Source: Buxus sempervirens
Lineage: Eukaryota; Streptophyta; Magnoliopsida; Buxales; Buxaceae
Direction of reading: 5' to 3'
DNA: 64,000 nt
Assembly (NCBI GenBank): GCA_947561395.2
Contig: OX387183.1
Location: 60,061,915 to 60,125,914 of the forward strand
Made by a program: the position numbers and the translations under genes. This document shows positions 11,001-22,200 of this stretch, piece after piece. The notes beneath the pieces are model-generated. The model searched no databases. It saw nothing but the letters and a program-made list of their open reading frames with translations, and was not told the origin of the DNA. Position 1 is the first letter of the stretch. The number at the start of each line of letters is the position of its first letter.

Positions 11001-14000
11001 AAAAATATAAAAAAAAAATATTTGACACCTAGATGTCTATATCAAAATGATGTCGAACATACTAAGCCATTGCATCATCCTCCTCAGGTTGGAAAAAAAA
11101 CTTACTTATGGGTTTCCAACTCACCATGCTGTTCTGTTAAGTTTTGTACAATGAATGTAGGGTGAGTGTCAAGACTTGGAGGGTGGTAAATCTTTTAAGA
11201 ATTGTTTTTTATCTTCTTTCAAATGCAACATGGAGCAACCTTACTTGTCTTTAAGCTTGTTGAAGGAACTAGATGGATAATGTTCTTTCTTCAAGTTTGC
11301 CCGTACAAGATCTCCTTCTGAAAAAGTTTTGAAGTCACAATATGCATCTGCTACTTTTTTGTAATTTGCATTGCTTCCTTGAATTTATTTCTTTTTTGTT
11401 TAACATCTTCATAAAATTGTCATGCTGGCAGTGAAATTGTTAGTTCCTTTGCTAGTTGCATCAAGATTAGGCAATGCTAAAAGATCAAGGTATTGTGATG
11501 GAGTAAATCAATATTTTATATCGAAAGGAATCTTTCTAGTTGATGTATTCACTGTAGATTTGTAGGCAAATTTGACTTTAGAAAGCACCACTTTTCATTG
11601 CTTAGGTCTCCTCCTTGCTAAGGTCTGTAGAAAATTATCTAATGTTTGAATTGTAACTTCAATGTGTACATCTAATTTAGGGTGATAATCACTATTAAAG
11701 AAAATTGGTCTAAAATCTTTTCCATGGTTTTTGCCAAAAACAACTATGCGTAACAACTTCATTGAAGTAAAAATTAGTAACATATGAAGCATCCATAGTC
11801 CTTTTGTATGGAATGAAATGAGCCGTCTTGTAGAATCAATCAACTATTGCAAAAATAAGATCCATACTTCAATGAGTTCTCAACAAACCAAGCACAAAAT
11901 CCATGTTTATATCCTCCCTTGGCTCTCTAACGGGTTTTTGTGGGTGTAAAAATTGGTATTTTGAGTTTGGCACTTTGAAGTTTGACAAATTTGGTGCCTT
12001 GTCAGACAATGATTCACATCTCAAAAACATTTTTGGCTAAAATTATTTCTCCTTCGCTAAAGTTATAGTCTTAATCTCTTACAGACTGCCCATCCATACA
12101 ACTTGAGTACCCCAAAAGAGGAAGATTCTTATAAGATTTTTTTTTCTTTTAATCTTCCTTGCTCAGCTTCCAAATGTACCTAAATTTTGACTGCTTTCAT
12201 GCAACTCCTCGAATTGATCAAATCCAATAAGTAGCAGAAGTCACCTATTGAATGCATTAGTTACTTGATTAATTTTCCCACTTTTGTGATTCGATATAAA
12301 AGTTTATTCTTGTGAGAATGACACCTATTTCGCTTGCCTACTAAGATTTCGTTGAGTTTTGATATAATTGAGTGCTTAATGATTAAAAATCAAAACTAAT
12401 TCCTTTTGAATTAGATAATGTCCCTAGTGTCAAAGATCTTGCACAATGTCATAGGAGTTTACATAATATGAGGAATAATTTTGTGTTGTTTCATTGAGTT
12501 TTTCATTTGAAGAAGGCAATAGGGTGACCTCCTTGGCTATGTACTGCAAGGGCTGCATGTGAGGCATCACAATCAGATAATGGATCTCCGATGATACTAA
12601 AATTTCTAATAGATTGATGATAGAAAGATGCCTATTCGTTTTTTTTTTTTTTTTTTGGATCAGAAAGTAAAAGATAGTATTGAAATCAAAAATAGATCAA
12701 TGAGTACAAGTACACAAATTGTGTACCAAGAGGATACTGAAAACACCACCCAGAACCAAGGATAGACGCTAATTAACTTCTTGATAAATCTGAAGACCCC
12801 TTACAAATTTGAAAAATGTTTACAACACAAAAGGTCTTCTAGGAGTATATTATTCACCATAGCTTGATCCAATATCCAGCTGTGAATTAACCTAAAAAAT
12901 TTCTTTTCCAAGCATGACCAACTCCTCTCTAAATCCTTGAAAATTTTATGATTCCTTTCTCCCCATAAAACCCAAGAGATGGCAGCAGGAGTTGAGTTCC
13001 AAATCTGATCCCCACACCCATGCCTCTAAGGCCTTCCTAAAATTTTCAGGTTTTTCAGGTTTTTCAGGTTGTACCCAATGTATTTCCATCCTTGCAACTA
13101 TCATGTTCCCACAACCTGCTGGCTCCTATGCAATGCACCAATAAATGTTCCACAGATTCTTCTGCCACCTTGCATATGTGGGACCTATTTGAGATTTGCC
13201 ATACTCTAGTTTTCAAATGATTTACTATTAGGATTTTATTGAGAGTTGCCGCCCAACGGAAGACTGCCACTTTACTTGGAATAATATTTGACCAAATCAG
13301 CATACATCAGTTAGTGAAAATGTATCCGTCAACATGGGTGGAAATGTGTGGAATGTTGAGCTAAGTAGAAATCTGTTTGATTGAGAAGTAAGTGAGAATG
13401 AAGAGTTGTTGTGTGAGCTATACAGCGTTCAGGTGGGTCAAGAGGAAGATACCAGAATGTGCACGTGGGGGAAATCGGGAAGATTTTTGGTGAGATCAGC
13501 ATATAAATACATGGATACCTTTTCGTTGAAGCTCCTTACATAACATAGACCTTGTGGTGTGGGTCATTCTTAAATATATCTTGGTGAGGTAAATCTGAGA
13601 ATATAATATTCCCTATATTATCTTTTCAAACTAAATATGATAACATTTTTGCACATCTTAGTTACCTTGTTAGCTTGAGCCTACAAAATGTTACCAAGCA
13701 TGAGATGTGCTTCAGCCTGTTCCAATGTCAACGAACCGGAGCTGAATTGGGCTGGCCTCCTCATGTTTTCCAAGTTCATGTTCAAAGCTTGGAATTCCTA
13801 TTAAATATACTATAATCCATGCAATCTAATATCGTTATCTGGTAGTGCCCTGCCTCACCCCCTCCTCCTGGTGCTCATCTTCTCTTTCCCCTTAGACATT
13901 CATTCCTCCATCCCTCTGCATGGGTGGTGATTGGGAATATGTGTATTGCGCTTTGTTTTTGTATCTATAGTTGATGGTAATGTAGTTTGTGGAGTCTGAG

Positions 14001-15178
14001 TTAAAATCTTTTTATGTTTTTCGAGTTTTCCTGGGACTTTGCTTGTTTCAAGTATTAATAAATGTGTAGGAAAGGTACTGTGCTCCCAACAATTTTCTGA
14101 TGCAGCTACCCTCAATTTCATTTTTGGCTTCTCTTGATGCATGCAAATGCTCTGCCAAATTCTGCCTTCCTATTCTGTTTCCAGGATCATTTTGATCCAT
14201 GGAACTTCAATGAAATGTTTTGAACTTGATCCAGTCAATCTGGTGCTCATGCCTTCTTTTTAGTTTATGGGTAGGACTGGCATTGCTGGTACCATGATTA
14301 ATTGAATGCAAAAAGCAGTGAGAGAGAATCAGCTTGGTAATATGTTGTGTCCATCTGGTTGCCGTTGCTTCTTGTTTAGTCTTAGTGTGGCTGGTGAATA
14401 GAATGGAGAAAGTGTGGAGCATGAATCAACTCATTTTCATGGTTTGTATCCATCTATTTGGATGCCATTACCCTGTAGGAAGAACTTCTGCACATTGCAG
14501 GATACTATCTGCACAATTAGGGATTATACCATTGTTTATAACTTGAGAGAATTTGAGCAAGTACTCAATTACAGAAAAATAAAAAACTTTGAATTGTTGG
14601 GGATGCATTTGTCATTGAACTAGACAACATGCTTAGGTCTTAATCTTGAGGTTCAGGTAATTTGAGCAAGAGCTGACACTGGATCCAAGTTGAGATTTTA
14701 GTGTGGTATGTTTGATCCATATTTGATCTTGTTAGAATCAGATTTCATACATTATCACCAACATTTATAAACCTAGGCCATCTTGTGTTTTCTGCAGACA
14801 CCAAAACATTGTTTTCTTATTATTGTCTTGCGAATATGGCTTCTTTCTATGCACATGCAGTGATTTATTTATTTATTTTTAAAATGCTTGCTTGCTATAT
14901 AAGATTGCAAGACCTTCAAGGAAACGGTTCAAGAGATTGCTGAATCGCAAGGGAAGAAAGAAGAAAACAAAGATGCCACTAGTACTGCTGGACTGCTTGA
15001 GAAGTTGAGCGTTGAAGATGGCAGAACGAAGGAATCCAGGGAATTGGTGGCTGCTGCTAAGGAGAAAACGGAGGACACGAAGGAATCCAGGCAAGTGGTG
15101 GCTGCTGCTAAGGAGAAAACGGAGGACAGTAAACAGGAAGAACCAAATGACGAGAAGAAAGTGGAATCCTCACATTAG
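8083..15178 (+). CDS. RANBP1: Ran-binding protein 1 (RanBP1), four exons
   Basis: RanBP1 binds Ran-GTP in the cytoplasm and stimulates RanGAP, releasing Ran-GTP from nuclear transport receptors. Exons are 8083-8228, 8356-8507, 8608-8733 and 14904-15178; all introns are GT-AG and the 699-nt reading frame gives 232 residues plus stop. The start MASADPER is followed by an acidic leader. The Ran-binding domain covers about residues 25-160, with [15 protein letters not shown] (63-67), [16 protein letters not shown], and [19 protein letters not shown], all near-identical to Arabidopsis RanBP1 as I recall it. The C-terminal tail holds [10 protein letters not shown], which resembles a leucine-rich export signal, then a duplicated 17-residue unit. 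The last intron is 6.2 kb and full of transposon debris, yet frame and splice sites are clean. The gene is tail to tail with importin-11. It looks intact and functional. Confidence 0.95.
9389..9445. repeat. TA/CA-type microsatellite in RanBP1 intron 3
   Basis: This is a compound run of (at)n followed by (ac)n and (ata)-type repeats. It is ordinary intronic simple sequence. The surrounding 8.74-10.5 kb shows no other recognisable feature. Confidence 0.9.
10555..12560 (-). mobile_element. Ty3/gypsy LTR retrotransposon fossil, broken
   Basis: Minus-strand translations between about 12150 and 11590 resemble the gypsy integrase core (a MDFVLGL-like segment, then a [12 protein letters not shown]-like segment matching the usual YHPQTDGQTEV region). 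Further down (about 11170-11040) lies a piece like the C-terminal tail of the polyprotein. The 10.56-11.0 kb part looks like the adjoining LTR. The element is partial and heavily broken with many breaks, so it is old. Both ends are approximate. It sits in the long intron of RanBP1, antisense to that gene. Confidence 0.65.
12639..13312 (-). mobile_element. 5'-truncated L1-type LINE, 3' end with poly-A (minus)
   Basis: A poly-T run at 12639-12656 marks the 3' tail of a minus-strand insertion. Just inside it is 3' UTR, and 13303-13064 encodes the cysteine-rich zf-RVT-like end of LINE ORF2 ([19 protein letters not shown], then [17 protein letters not shown]). The copy is truncated and lies in RanBP1 intron 3. 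Target duplications were not identified. Confidence 0.75.
13330..13512 (+). mobile_element. LINE ORF2 fragment (plus), facing the minus LINE
   Basis: The translation [13 protein letters not shown], then [19 protein letters not shown], resembles the linker of plant LINE ORF2 between the reverse transcriptase and zf-RVT parts (usually FRR.L.DWE ... G.FSVKSAY). It abuts the minus-strand LINE fragment in opposite orientation, so the pair may be one LINE broken by inversion or two separate insertions. Confidence 0.55.
13513..14903. other. Remainder of RanBP1 intron 3
   Basis: No coding, RNA or bounded mobile element is recognised. Translations here are short and lack family resemblance. The segment near 13670-13800 contains agcttgg/ttcaagct-rich sequence similar in style to 10000-10080, possibly ends of an unrecognised repeat, but no pairing or target duplication was seen. 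Confidence 0.4.
15029..15130 (+). repeat. In-frame 51-bp tandem duplication in RanBP1 exon 4
   Basis: Two 51-base units (15029-15079 and 15080-15130) differ at only a few bases. They encode two 17-residue copies starting [13 protein letters not shown] and [13 protein letters not shown] (about residues 184-200 and 201-217), in the lysine/glutamate-rich tail outside the Ran-binding domain. Both copies keep frame, so the duplication lengthens the tail without breaking the protein. Confidence 0.95.
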
Positions 15179-16344
15179 TTATTACAGAAGCAAAGCCAGC
15201 TGATCCTGCGAATTCTTTGATGTCTGTGATTCTTTGATGTCAGTGTTTTAGCGGCTACTGTTAGGCTCTGAATATTGGTATTACCACCTATTTCGAAGTT
15301 TTTGAGGCACATGTGCAAGTTTGTGCGGTTTTTGTTGAGCACATAAACAGTTGTAGTGTCGTGTTAGAACGTTGAGTTTATTTCGTCGTTTGTGCACATA
15401 AACATGTGATGCAGGTGTTGTTTACTTATTTCGTCGTTTGTGTACATCCGTGATTGTTTTGGCGATCGTACCATTTGGATTATTGGTATTGCTTGCAGTG
15501 CTTCATCAGAACCCAGGTAAGTTCCCATTTATTGAACCATTTTGTATGTCAGTAGAAGCAGACTAAGTTGGTAACAGGGTCTTGCTCAAATGTGTTGGGA
15601 AATTGAAATTAAATTTGCCATTTTCATACCTAAAATCCCAGTTCATTTCTTAAGTCTTCAAGTGCGTTCCTCCTGTAAACCACAATTGAAAGGTAAAGGC
15701 CAACCCCTGCCGTTCATCGTTTATATTTGATCGTGAGGGTCAACGTTTATAATGAGGGGCAAATAGGGAGGACAAATTCTTGAGTTCAAAGCTGTAGTGT
15801 AGGCTTTTAAATCATTATTTCAGTATTATATTTTCTCTAGAGGTATTCCATTTACTTCTTAACCGGAGCTAATATAGGATGCTTCTTGTTCTCAACCGGT
15901 GCTAATAAAGGATGCTTGTGGAAACAAAGCACGGCATGCTTCACTCGCATATTCGTCTATGATTGACAACTAGTCTGTGAATGCAGCTTCAAATAAGTAT
16001 TTAAGTAATCATTTCTAATGAAAAAATAGTGCAGGCGAAAAATAGTTAAAAAATGCGATTTGATACATATATATGTCCAAAGAGCGTAAGGGTTACAAAA
16101 GCGGAAGCTATCTTAGAGGCGTGAAAAACTTGCCGTAACCTTCAACCATGTCAATTAGGTTCATATTAAGGAGAATATTTTAACTCTGTGCAGGATTGAA
16201 AAATGGTTTTCATGTTTTCTTTCTTTCTTTCTTGTAAACCTACAGCCTCCGTATTTTTATCCCACACTGCAATATGCAGGTTCTGTACCAACCGTGACCT
16301 CAAAGTTGCGAGATTTATCCCTTAATACAATAACATGAACGACC
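15179..16344. other. RanBP1 3' UTR and downstream spacer
   Basis: The first few hundred bases are probably RanBP1 3' UTR. They contain short duplications: attctttgatgtc twice near 15210-15240, and ttatttcgtcgtttgtg at 15378 and 15426 (period 48). No gene is recognised from about 15500 to 16344, the spacer between the two convergent genes. Confidence 0.5.
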
Positions 16345-16561
16345 CGAACCTATTTACAAAGTTTACATTTGAATTTCAGCAAAACCGATGAAAGAAAAAC
16401 AAAATAAACTTTATGGCAAAACAGAAGAAAACAAATACTAAACGAAAATAAAAAGAAAAAGAAAAAGAAACTCAGCTCACAATATGAAAGGGAAGGGGAA
16501 TAAATTATGGGGTCAATTATGGAAACTGAATCCCTGTAAGCTGTGGAAGCTTCAATACCAC
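16345..16561 (-). other. Possible spliced 3' UTR exon of importin-11
   Basis: On the minus strand a ttttttgcag acceptor ends at 16562, and the next ~200 bases are T-rich with UTR-like composition and no coding resemblance. In the last coding exon a strong donor (agtg|gtaagt) lies at 19174/19173, about 90 bases after the importin-11 stop codon. Together these suggest a 2.6 kb intron within the 3' UTR. This is inferred from splice motifs alone. Confidence 0.35.
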
Positions 16562-17599
16562 CTGCAAAAAACATATGTTTCCGATTAGATTCCATGCAAC
16601 ACATTCGCACATATCCATATATAACAAATGGCTAATACTGCACATACCACATAACAAAGTCCTACCGTATAGTTTAATATGGTTTAAGGCTGTAGGTTTG
16701 TTCATGTGACATATCCATAGAGTACCTTGGTAAGCGGACAGTCTGGATTAGCCACTTTATCAATCCATGTCAGAATAAAACCCATTTCATGCTCAATCAG
16801 GCCATTGCCAATTTCTATTTTAAGAACCACTATACGTCACTCTTTCCAAACTTTGAATGGACACTGAGCTGTAGCTTAATAATGAACAAATTAATATGGT
16901 GATTTTCTAAACTTTTAGAAGTCCAAAATTTTATATATCCTGTCCAATTAATTTCCAGTAAGTCCCTTGCTCTTGTAGAAAATTAAATTATCTTTTCAAC
17001 TGGTTTCAAGTCTTCATCATTAATAATACCATACTCGAGGTGAGTAGGTCTTGTGGGAAAAAATATAATTGAAAACTCATGCAGTTCACATTTTCAAATT
17101 TATGTCCAAATGTTTTAGTATTTGAATTCATTTTTCTAATAAAGATATTACAAATTTCAATTATAAAATCATGAATAATATCTTTATAATTATGCACGCA
17201 AATTATAATCTTTATCCAACAGTATCACACAAGAAGAAACAGCAAACAAAGTTTAAGTGAACAGAGAAGAAAAGTAAATCAATATTCCTTAAGGACTTGC
17301 ACAAACAATCCATATAAGCAATGCTGCTTCAGAAGGGACGTATTCACCTGCAATATTGGTGTTTGCACAGTTGGACAACCCTTTATATGAACATGATCCC
17401 TTAACGAATGGACTTGATTTCTCATAAGAACATGCAACCCATACTTTCTTCTTTAACTCCAAAAACTCAAACTGACTTGATTGAATAGAGCAACTACTTT
17501 CTAGACACAATTACCGAAGCATTTTGTACTTTGAATACTTTAATTACAGTTTATGTGTGTGTGCATGCATGCCTGTTTTACCAATATGAGTAGTTGCCT
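16562..17599. other. Non-coding stretch between the 3' UTR pieces
   Basis: No gene, bounded element or RNA is recognised. Apparent reading frames here are short and resemble nothing I know. If the proposed 3' UTR splice is right, this is part of that intron. Confidence 0.4.
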
Positions 17600-18125
17600 T
17601 TTTCTTCATTGATAAGGATATTGCACACAGAATTAGAGCTAAATGGCTTAAGTGGAAAGGTACTTATAGAGAATTATATGCGTGTTTTGCTATGGAATAA
17701 GGATCAGAATACTGGACTACAAAAAAGCAACAAATGTGCAGGATGAGCATTGTTGAGATGAGAATGTTTAGATGAATGAATGATAGATTAGGGAAAAAAG
17801 CAAAAATCCATTTATCCGAAAGTATCCCAGTGTTGTCTAAAACTCTAAATAGGAGATAAGATTTAAAAAAGAAATGAGAAAAAGAGAATAAAAAAACGTA
17901 TGAAGTAGTGGTTTGGGCATGTACATTCAAGACCTAAGAAGATATAACGAGCAAGTCCCTAAAAGATCTAAGAAGTCAAGAGAAAAACTAAAAACAAACT
18001 AGATCACGCTTGTTAGAAGTACCTGGATACTCAAAATTTACTTAAGAAATGGATTTCAACAAGTTGGGATGAACAAGATTTATGCTGCTGACTCTAGCTA
18101 GTTGGGATAAGGTATTTTGTTATTA
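17600..18125 (+). mobile_element. RTE-clade LINE 3' fragment (plus)
   Basis: The piece begins with HRIRAKWLKWK, matching the RTE motif HRI.AGWLKWR. It then has an EMRMFR segment (usual EMRMLRWM) and ends with gactctagctagttgggataagg and a ttattactgctg tail, the typical (TTG)-like RTE end. It is truncated and broken. It lies beyond the importin-11 stop codon, on the opposite strand. Confidence 0.7.
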
Positions 18126-19173
18126 CTGCTGTCTCTAATTAGTTACTAACTAGAGAATGCGAGGTGGTGTTTTCTAAAAGTTATCATAAATTTCTAATTA
18201 CTGACAAATGTGTAAGCTTCTCTATATATAATAGCATAAAGTTATTTTGAAAATAAAAGAAGTTTATTTCACACAATAAATAAAGGGAGGTCATTGTAGG
18301 GAGGCCTTGTATTTTCATTTCCTCTTCCTTGTTTTAATATATCCTTCATTATTCATAATAAAAAAAAAAATTCTCAAATTGAACACAACTGATTTTTTTT
18401 GGTTCAGTTGATCATGGTGATTCACTGCAATTACGACAGTCATCAAGGATTATTAATAGTTTAAGTTATTTAAAGGATTAAAAAAAATTCCCATATTCTA
18501 AGAAATAAAGGGCCTGTTGATGAAGTACAGATCAATGTTTTAACATTGATTACTAATGGGCTATGGCATTCAGTAAACCCTTTTGAAATATTTCAATGTA
18601 ATTTAGGGAGCATTCCTGTCTTGAAATCCAAAAATTGGCTTAATATAGTTTTACTGGTTCACACCTGGTTTTCATTTGTTCTTAACAGTTTAGTGAATAA
18701 CATGTTCAAGGTCTGAGCCAAACTGTTGAGTGCTCGCTTGGCAGTTTGGTTGACCAGTTCGGTACAGTTTTTAAAAGACTGGTATGTTAGCTCAAAGAGC
18801 ATTGTCAAATTGAGCATATTAGGTAATTAAACAGAGAGGAATACTTAATTGCTTACTGGTATTGTGGGAAATAAAAAAGTGAAGCAATCAGTGGACCAAA
18901 TTCATTCTTTTTATACAGTCAGACAGAAATTAAATTTAGATTATAATAGAATTAGCATTAGTGAGTGGAAATAAAATTGGAATAAATAAAAAAATAAAGG
19001 TCACTTTTGGAAATTAAAAAGTGCAGAAACACTAAATGGAGTTGAACATATTATCATAGATAATACATAAATTAATACAAGTGTTTGCACGCGTGTGTGT
19101 CTGTGTCTGCACAAATAGATAATCCCAATCTAAAAATAAAAGAAAATAAAATACAAACCTTGCAGTAACTTAC
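18126..19173. other. Non-coding stretch with a LINE-like tail at 18290-18370
   Basis: The segment ccttgttttaatatatcc...ataata followed by an A-run at about 18360-18370 resembles the 3' tails of the LINEs elsewhere in the window, so a short LINE 3' end may sit here on the plus strand. The rest shows nothing recognisable. Confidence 0.4.
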
Positions 19174-19264
19174 CACTGAGACTCTAGAACAAATTTAATG
19201 GACGTTCCAGAATGAGGTGACCAGGCTGATAGAAAGAATGACCTGTACATGAATTCACATCTGT

Positions 19265-22200
19265 TTATGGCATCTTCAGTGCCTGTTGCAACTGTGCAAA
19301 TGCTGCAGGGTGCATTCTGCCAATGGCTGCATTAAAAGAAGATTCCCCATGAAGGTTATTGCATATTTGAAGATTTTCTCTCAATGAGGCTGGTAGTGAC
19401 AACTGTTTGATAGGATCTGAAGCTTTGACCTATTAGATAAATAAAAATCTCATCAGATAGGCCATAAAAAATGAATCTTTAACTTAATACTGGCACCTAA
19501 GAGTTTACCTGTTTTCTTTTGAACTCTTTACTTGGAATATTTTCTTTGTTGGGGGACACAAAAGAGTGTGTGCTATCACCACTGTCAATTCATAACAAAA
19601 TAATACAAATCAAGAAGTATAAAAATTCAATTCTTTAACTCAATAATCATCAACAAAAAATTCATAAGTAACTAGATCAGAAGAGTTGTTGAAAGGGATC
19701 TCACCTATACTCTTCCTCATTTAGGTCATCATGTCCACCCAATATTACACTTGTACAGATGCTGAAAAATAAGAGTACATTAGTACTTATGTATTGAAGT
19801 GGCTGCATACTTAAGACTTGCAATTAGTTGTCAAAGTTGATGAAAAACCTTAGTATCTGATCAAGTATGTCAAGGACTTGAGGCACTCTTAATGTCAAAA
19901 TTACTGAAAGAGCTAAACCATAAGTCTTTCTTTGGATAGAGTTTACATTGTCAACCTGTGGCATGGGCAGGAAAAGTCATATTAATTTACTTGAAGATTG
20001 GGGAAGGTATGTTTCTACATATGATAAGCTTTAATTCAACAGACTAGAGGTCTACCAAAAAAGAGAGAGAGAAAAAAAAAACAAGTGATCCAAATCAATG
20101 AACAATATGCCAAGAATACAGAATATTAACAAAATCATTTTTAGGCTTTGCTTTCACATTTGATGATAAAGATTTCCTACGAAAAACCTGATTTAAAATT
20201 TATAGTGTAGACATTTTCTTGTAAAAATTATCATTTCTTTTATAGAAACATATCCAAAAAATTTCGTGGAAAATGTCTTCTGTTCCCTATTAACACGACG
20301 TCAATTTTATGACGAACTCAAAAGTGAAAAGGAGTTTGATTTACTTTAAGAATGAAAGCAACACAGGTTACATGTGGTTTATCCTACACTAAATGAACTC
20401 GAGATCCAGAAAATTTGGACACTCTACAGTTTTAAATATTCTGCACTTCTTGTGCATATCCTTTGATTCCTGTACTCTTATGTCTGAAAATTGCAGAAGC
20501 AATTCAGAGCACTCTTTTTTCTTTTTGATGGTTCATGAATGATTTTATTAACAAAGGATTACAAAACAACTATGAGAGATGGGTAGGGTAAGAAAAACAG
20601 ACCCCTATAGCAACCAGATAGAAATCATAATCTTCAACTGTAAAAATCACACAAAGAAGAATGAAACAATCACACATCCCATCAAAACAGCTGTGGAGCC
20701 CAAGAAGACCAGTCCCTCAACACTTCTTGGGATAGATAGATCTGATTCATTCTGTATGCAAACGCAATTTGCAGTCAATGCCATACTATCCTCTAAGGAT
20801 CCTTGACTTTCTGATGCATGCTCCTTGAACCTGCAATGGTTTACGAGCCAGCCACACCCACCGTATAGTGATGAACAAGGCCGCATAGTATATCGATTTA
20901 CCTTTCCTCATTGAGCATGGAAAAAGCCACTATTTTGCGAGATCAGTTAGGTCTCTTGGGAACACCCGCTTCACCCCAATCAGTTTCAACAAATAAGACC
21001 AAATAAATCACACCACCTTTCAATGGACAGATCAAGATGTGATTGACATATTTCCAATCTTTGAGGCACAACACAAGAACATTAGAAGAAATAGCAAGAA
21101 ATTCCGCGTCTTTCGAGAATGTTAAAGAGTGTTATGCTTTTGTGAGGAGCAGTCCACAAAAATGATTTGATTTTGAGAGGCAGTGGGGAAGGGAGGCTCC
21201 CAACTTGTGGAAGAACATAAATGCACAAAGGACCTAGAAGTAAAGGAATCTTTGGAGGAGATGGACCAAAATGTGGACATCCAGAACAGAAGGCTAGGAC
21301 AACAAAACTAAGCTTCTCCAAAAGAGTTTACAACTCCTTTATTTCTGCTAAATGCTTATTCCTGTGAAAGTGGAGGTTCCAAGTGAGGCCAAAGGAGGAC
21401 CAAGTGAGAATATCCGAAACACCAAGGGATCCAAAAGGAAGCGAATACGAAATAATTTAGGGAAATGGTGAGAGTAAGGTGTTCCCCCACCATATGTCTT
21501 GCTAAAAAAAGGAGAGAGGATCCAGAGCGGAATTCATATCCCAAAGAGGCACTAAAGTAGAAATTTCTTTCCAAGGACTAGCACAATTAGATTGGACTAT
21601 AGAATTAGAGTCCCGTCCATTCTTCTTTATTGCATGTTTCCTCACAATAATTCTTTGCCACGAGGACGCTTTCTCCTCACCAGACCTCCATAACCATTTT
21701 CCTAACAGGGCTGAATCCTTTGGCTGAACGATCCCCAACCCTAAGCCTCCTTGGCAAATGCAAGTACTCACCTTGCTCCAACATGCTAGGTGGTCCTTCT
21801 TCTCATCTTGTCCTTTCCATAGTAAGTTTCTATTCATTTGAACCTTTTTGGGAGCCCAAAACAGAGATAAAAAATGAATAGGTATATTTGCTATGGAAGC
21901 CTTGATAAGGGAAATTAAACCACCAAAAAATGGATAACTCAAAAAGAAATTCTTATTGTTTGGATGAGAACCTAAAGAAAGGTCTAGGCATGTGATATAC
22001 CACTCTTGTAATATGCATCTCATCACCTGACTACAATTGGCTTCAATCTCCCCATCTACTTGGACCCCTAACAGCCTACTCTCCTCTAGATTCACTTTAA
22101 GTGTACATCTCAAAAGCGTTTAAAGATATATCCAGTCTAGAAGGCTTTTCCTTAGATACTTCAAAAAACAGAATTGCAACATACGCAAGCATTAAATGGG

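Noticed and set aside
16350-16705. Minus-strand open frames near the importin-11 3' end
   Set aside because: They show low-complexity F/S-rich translation from T-rich sequence, more like UTR than protein.
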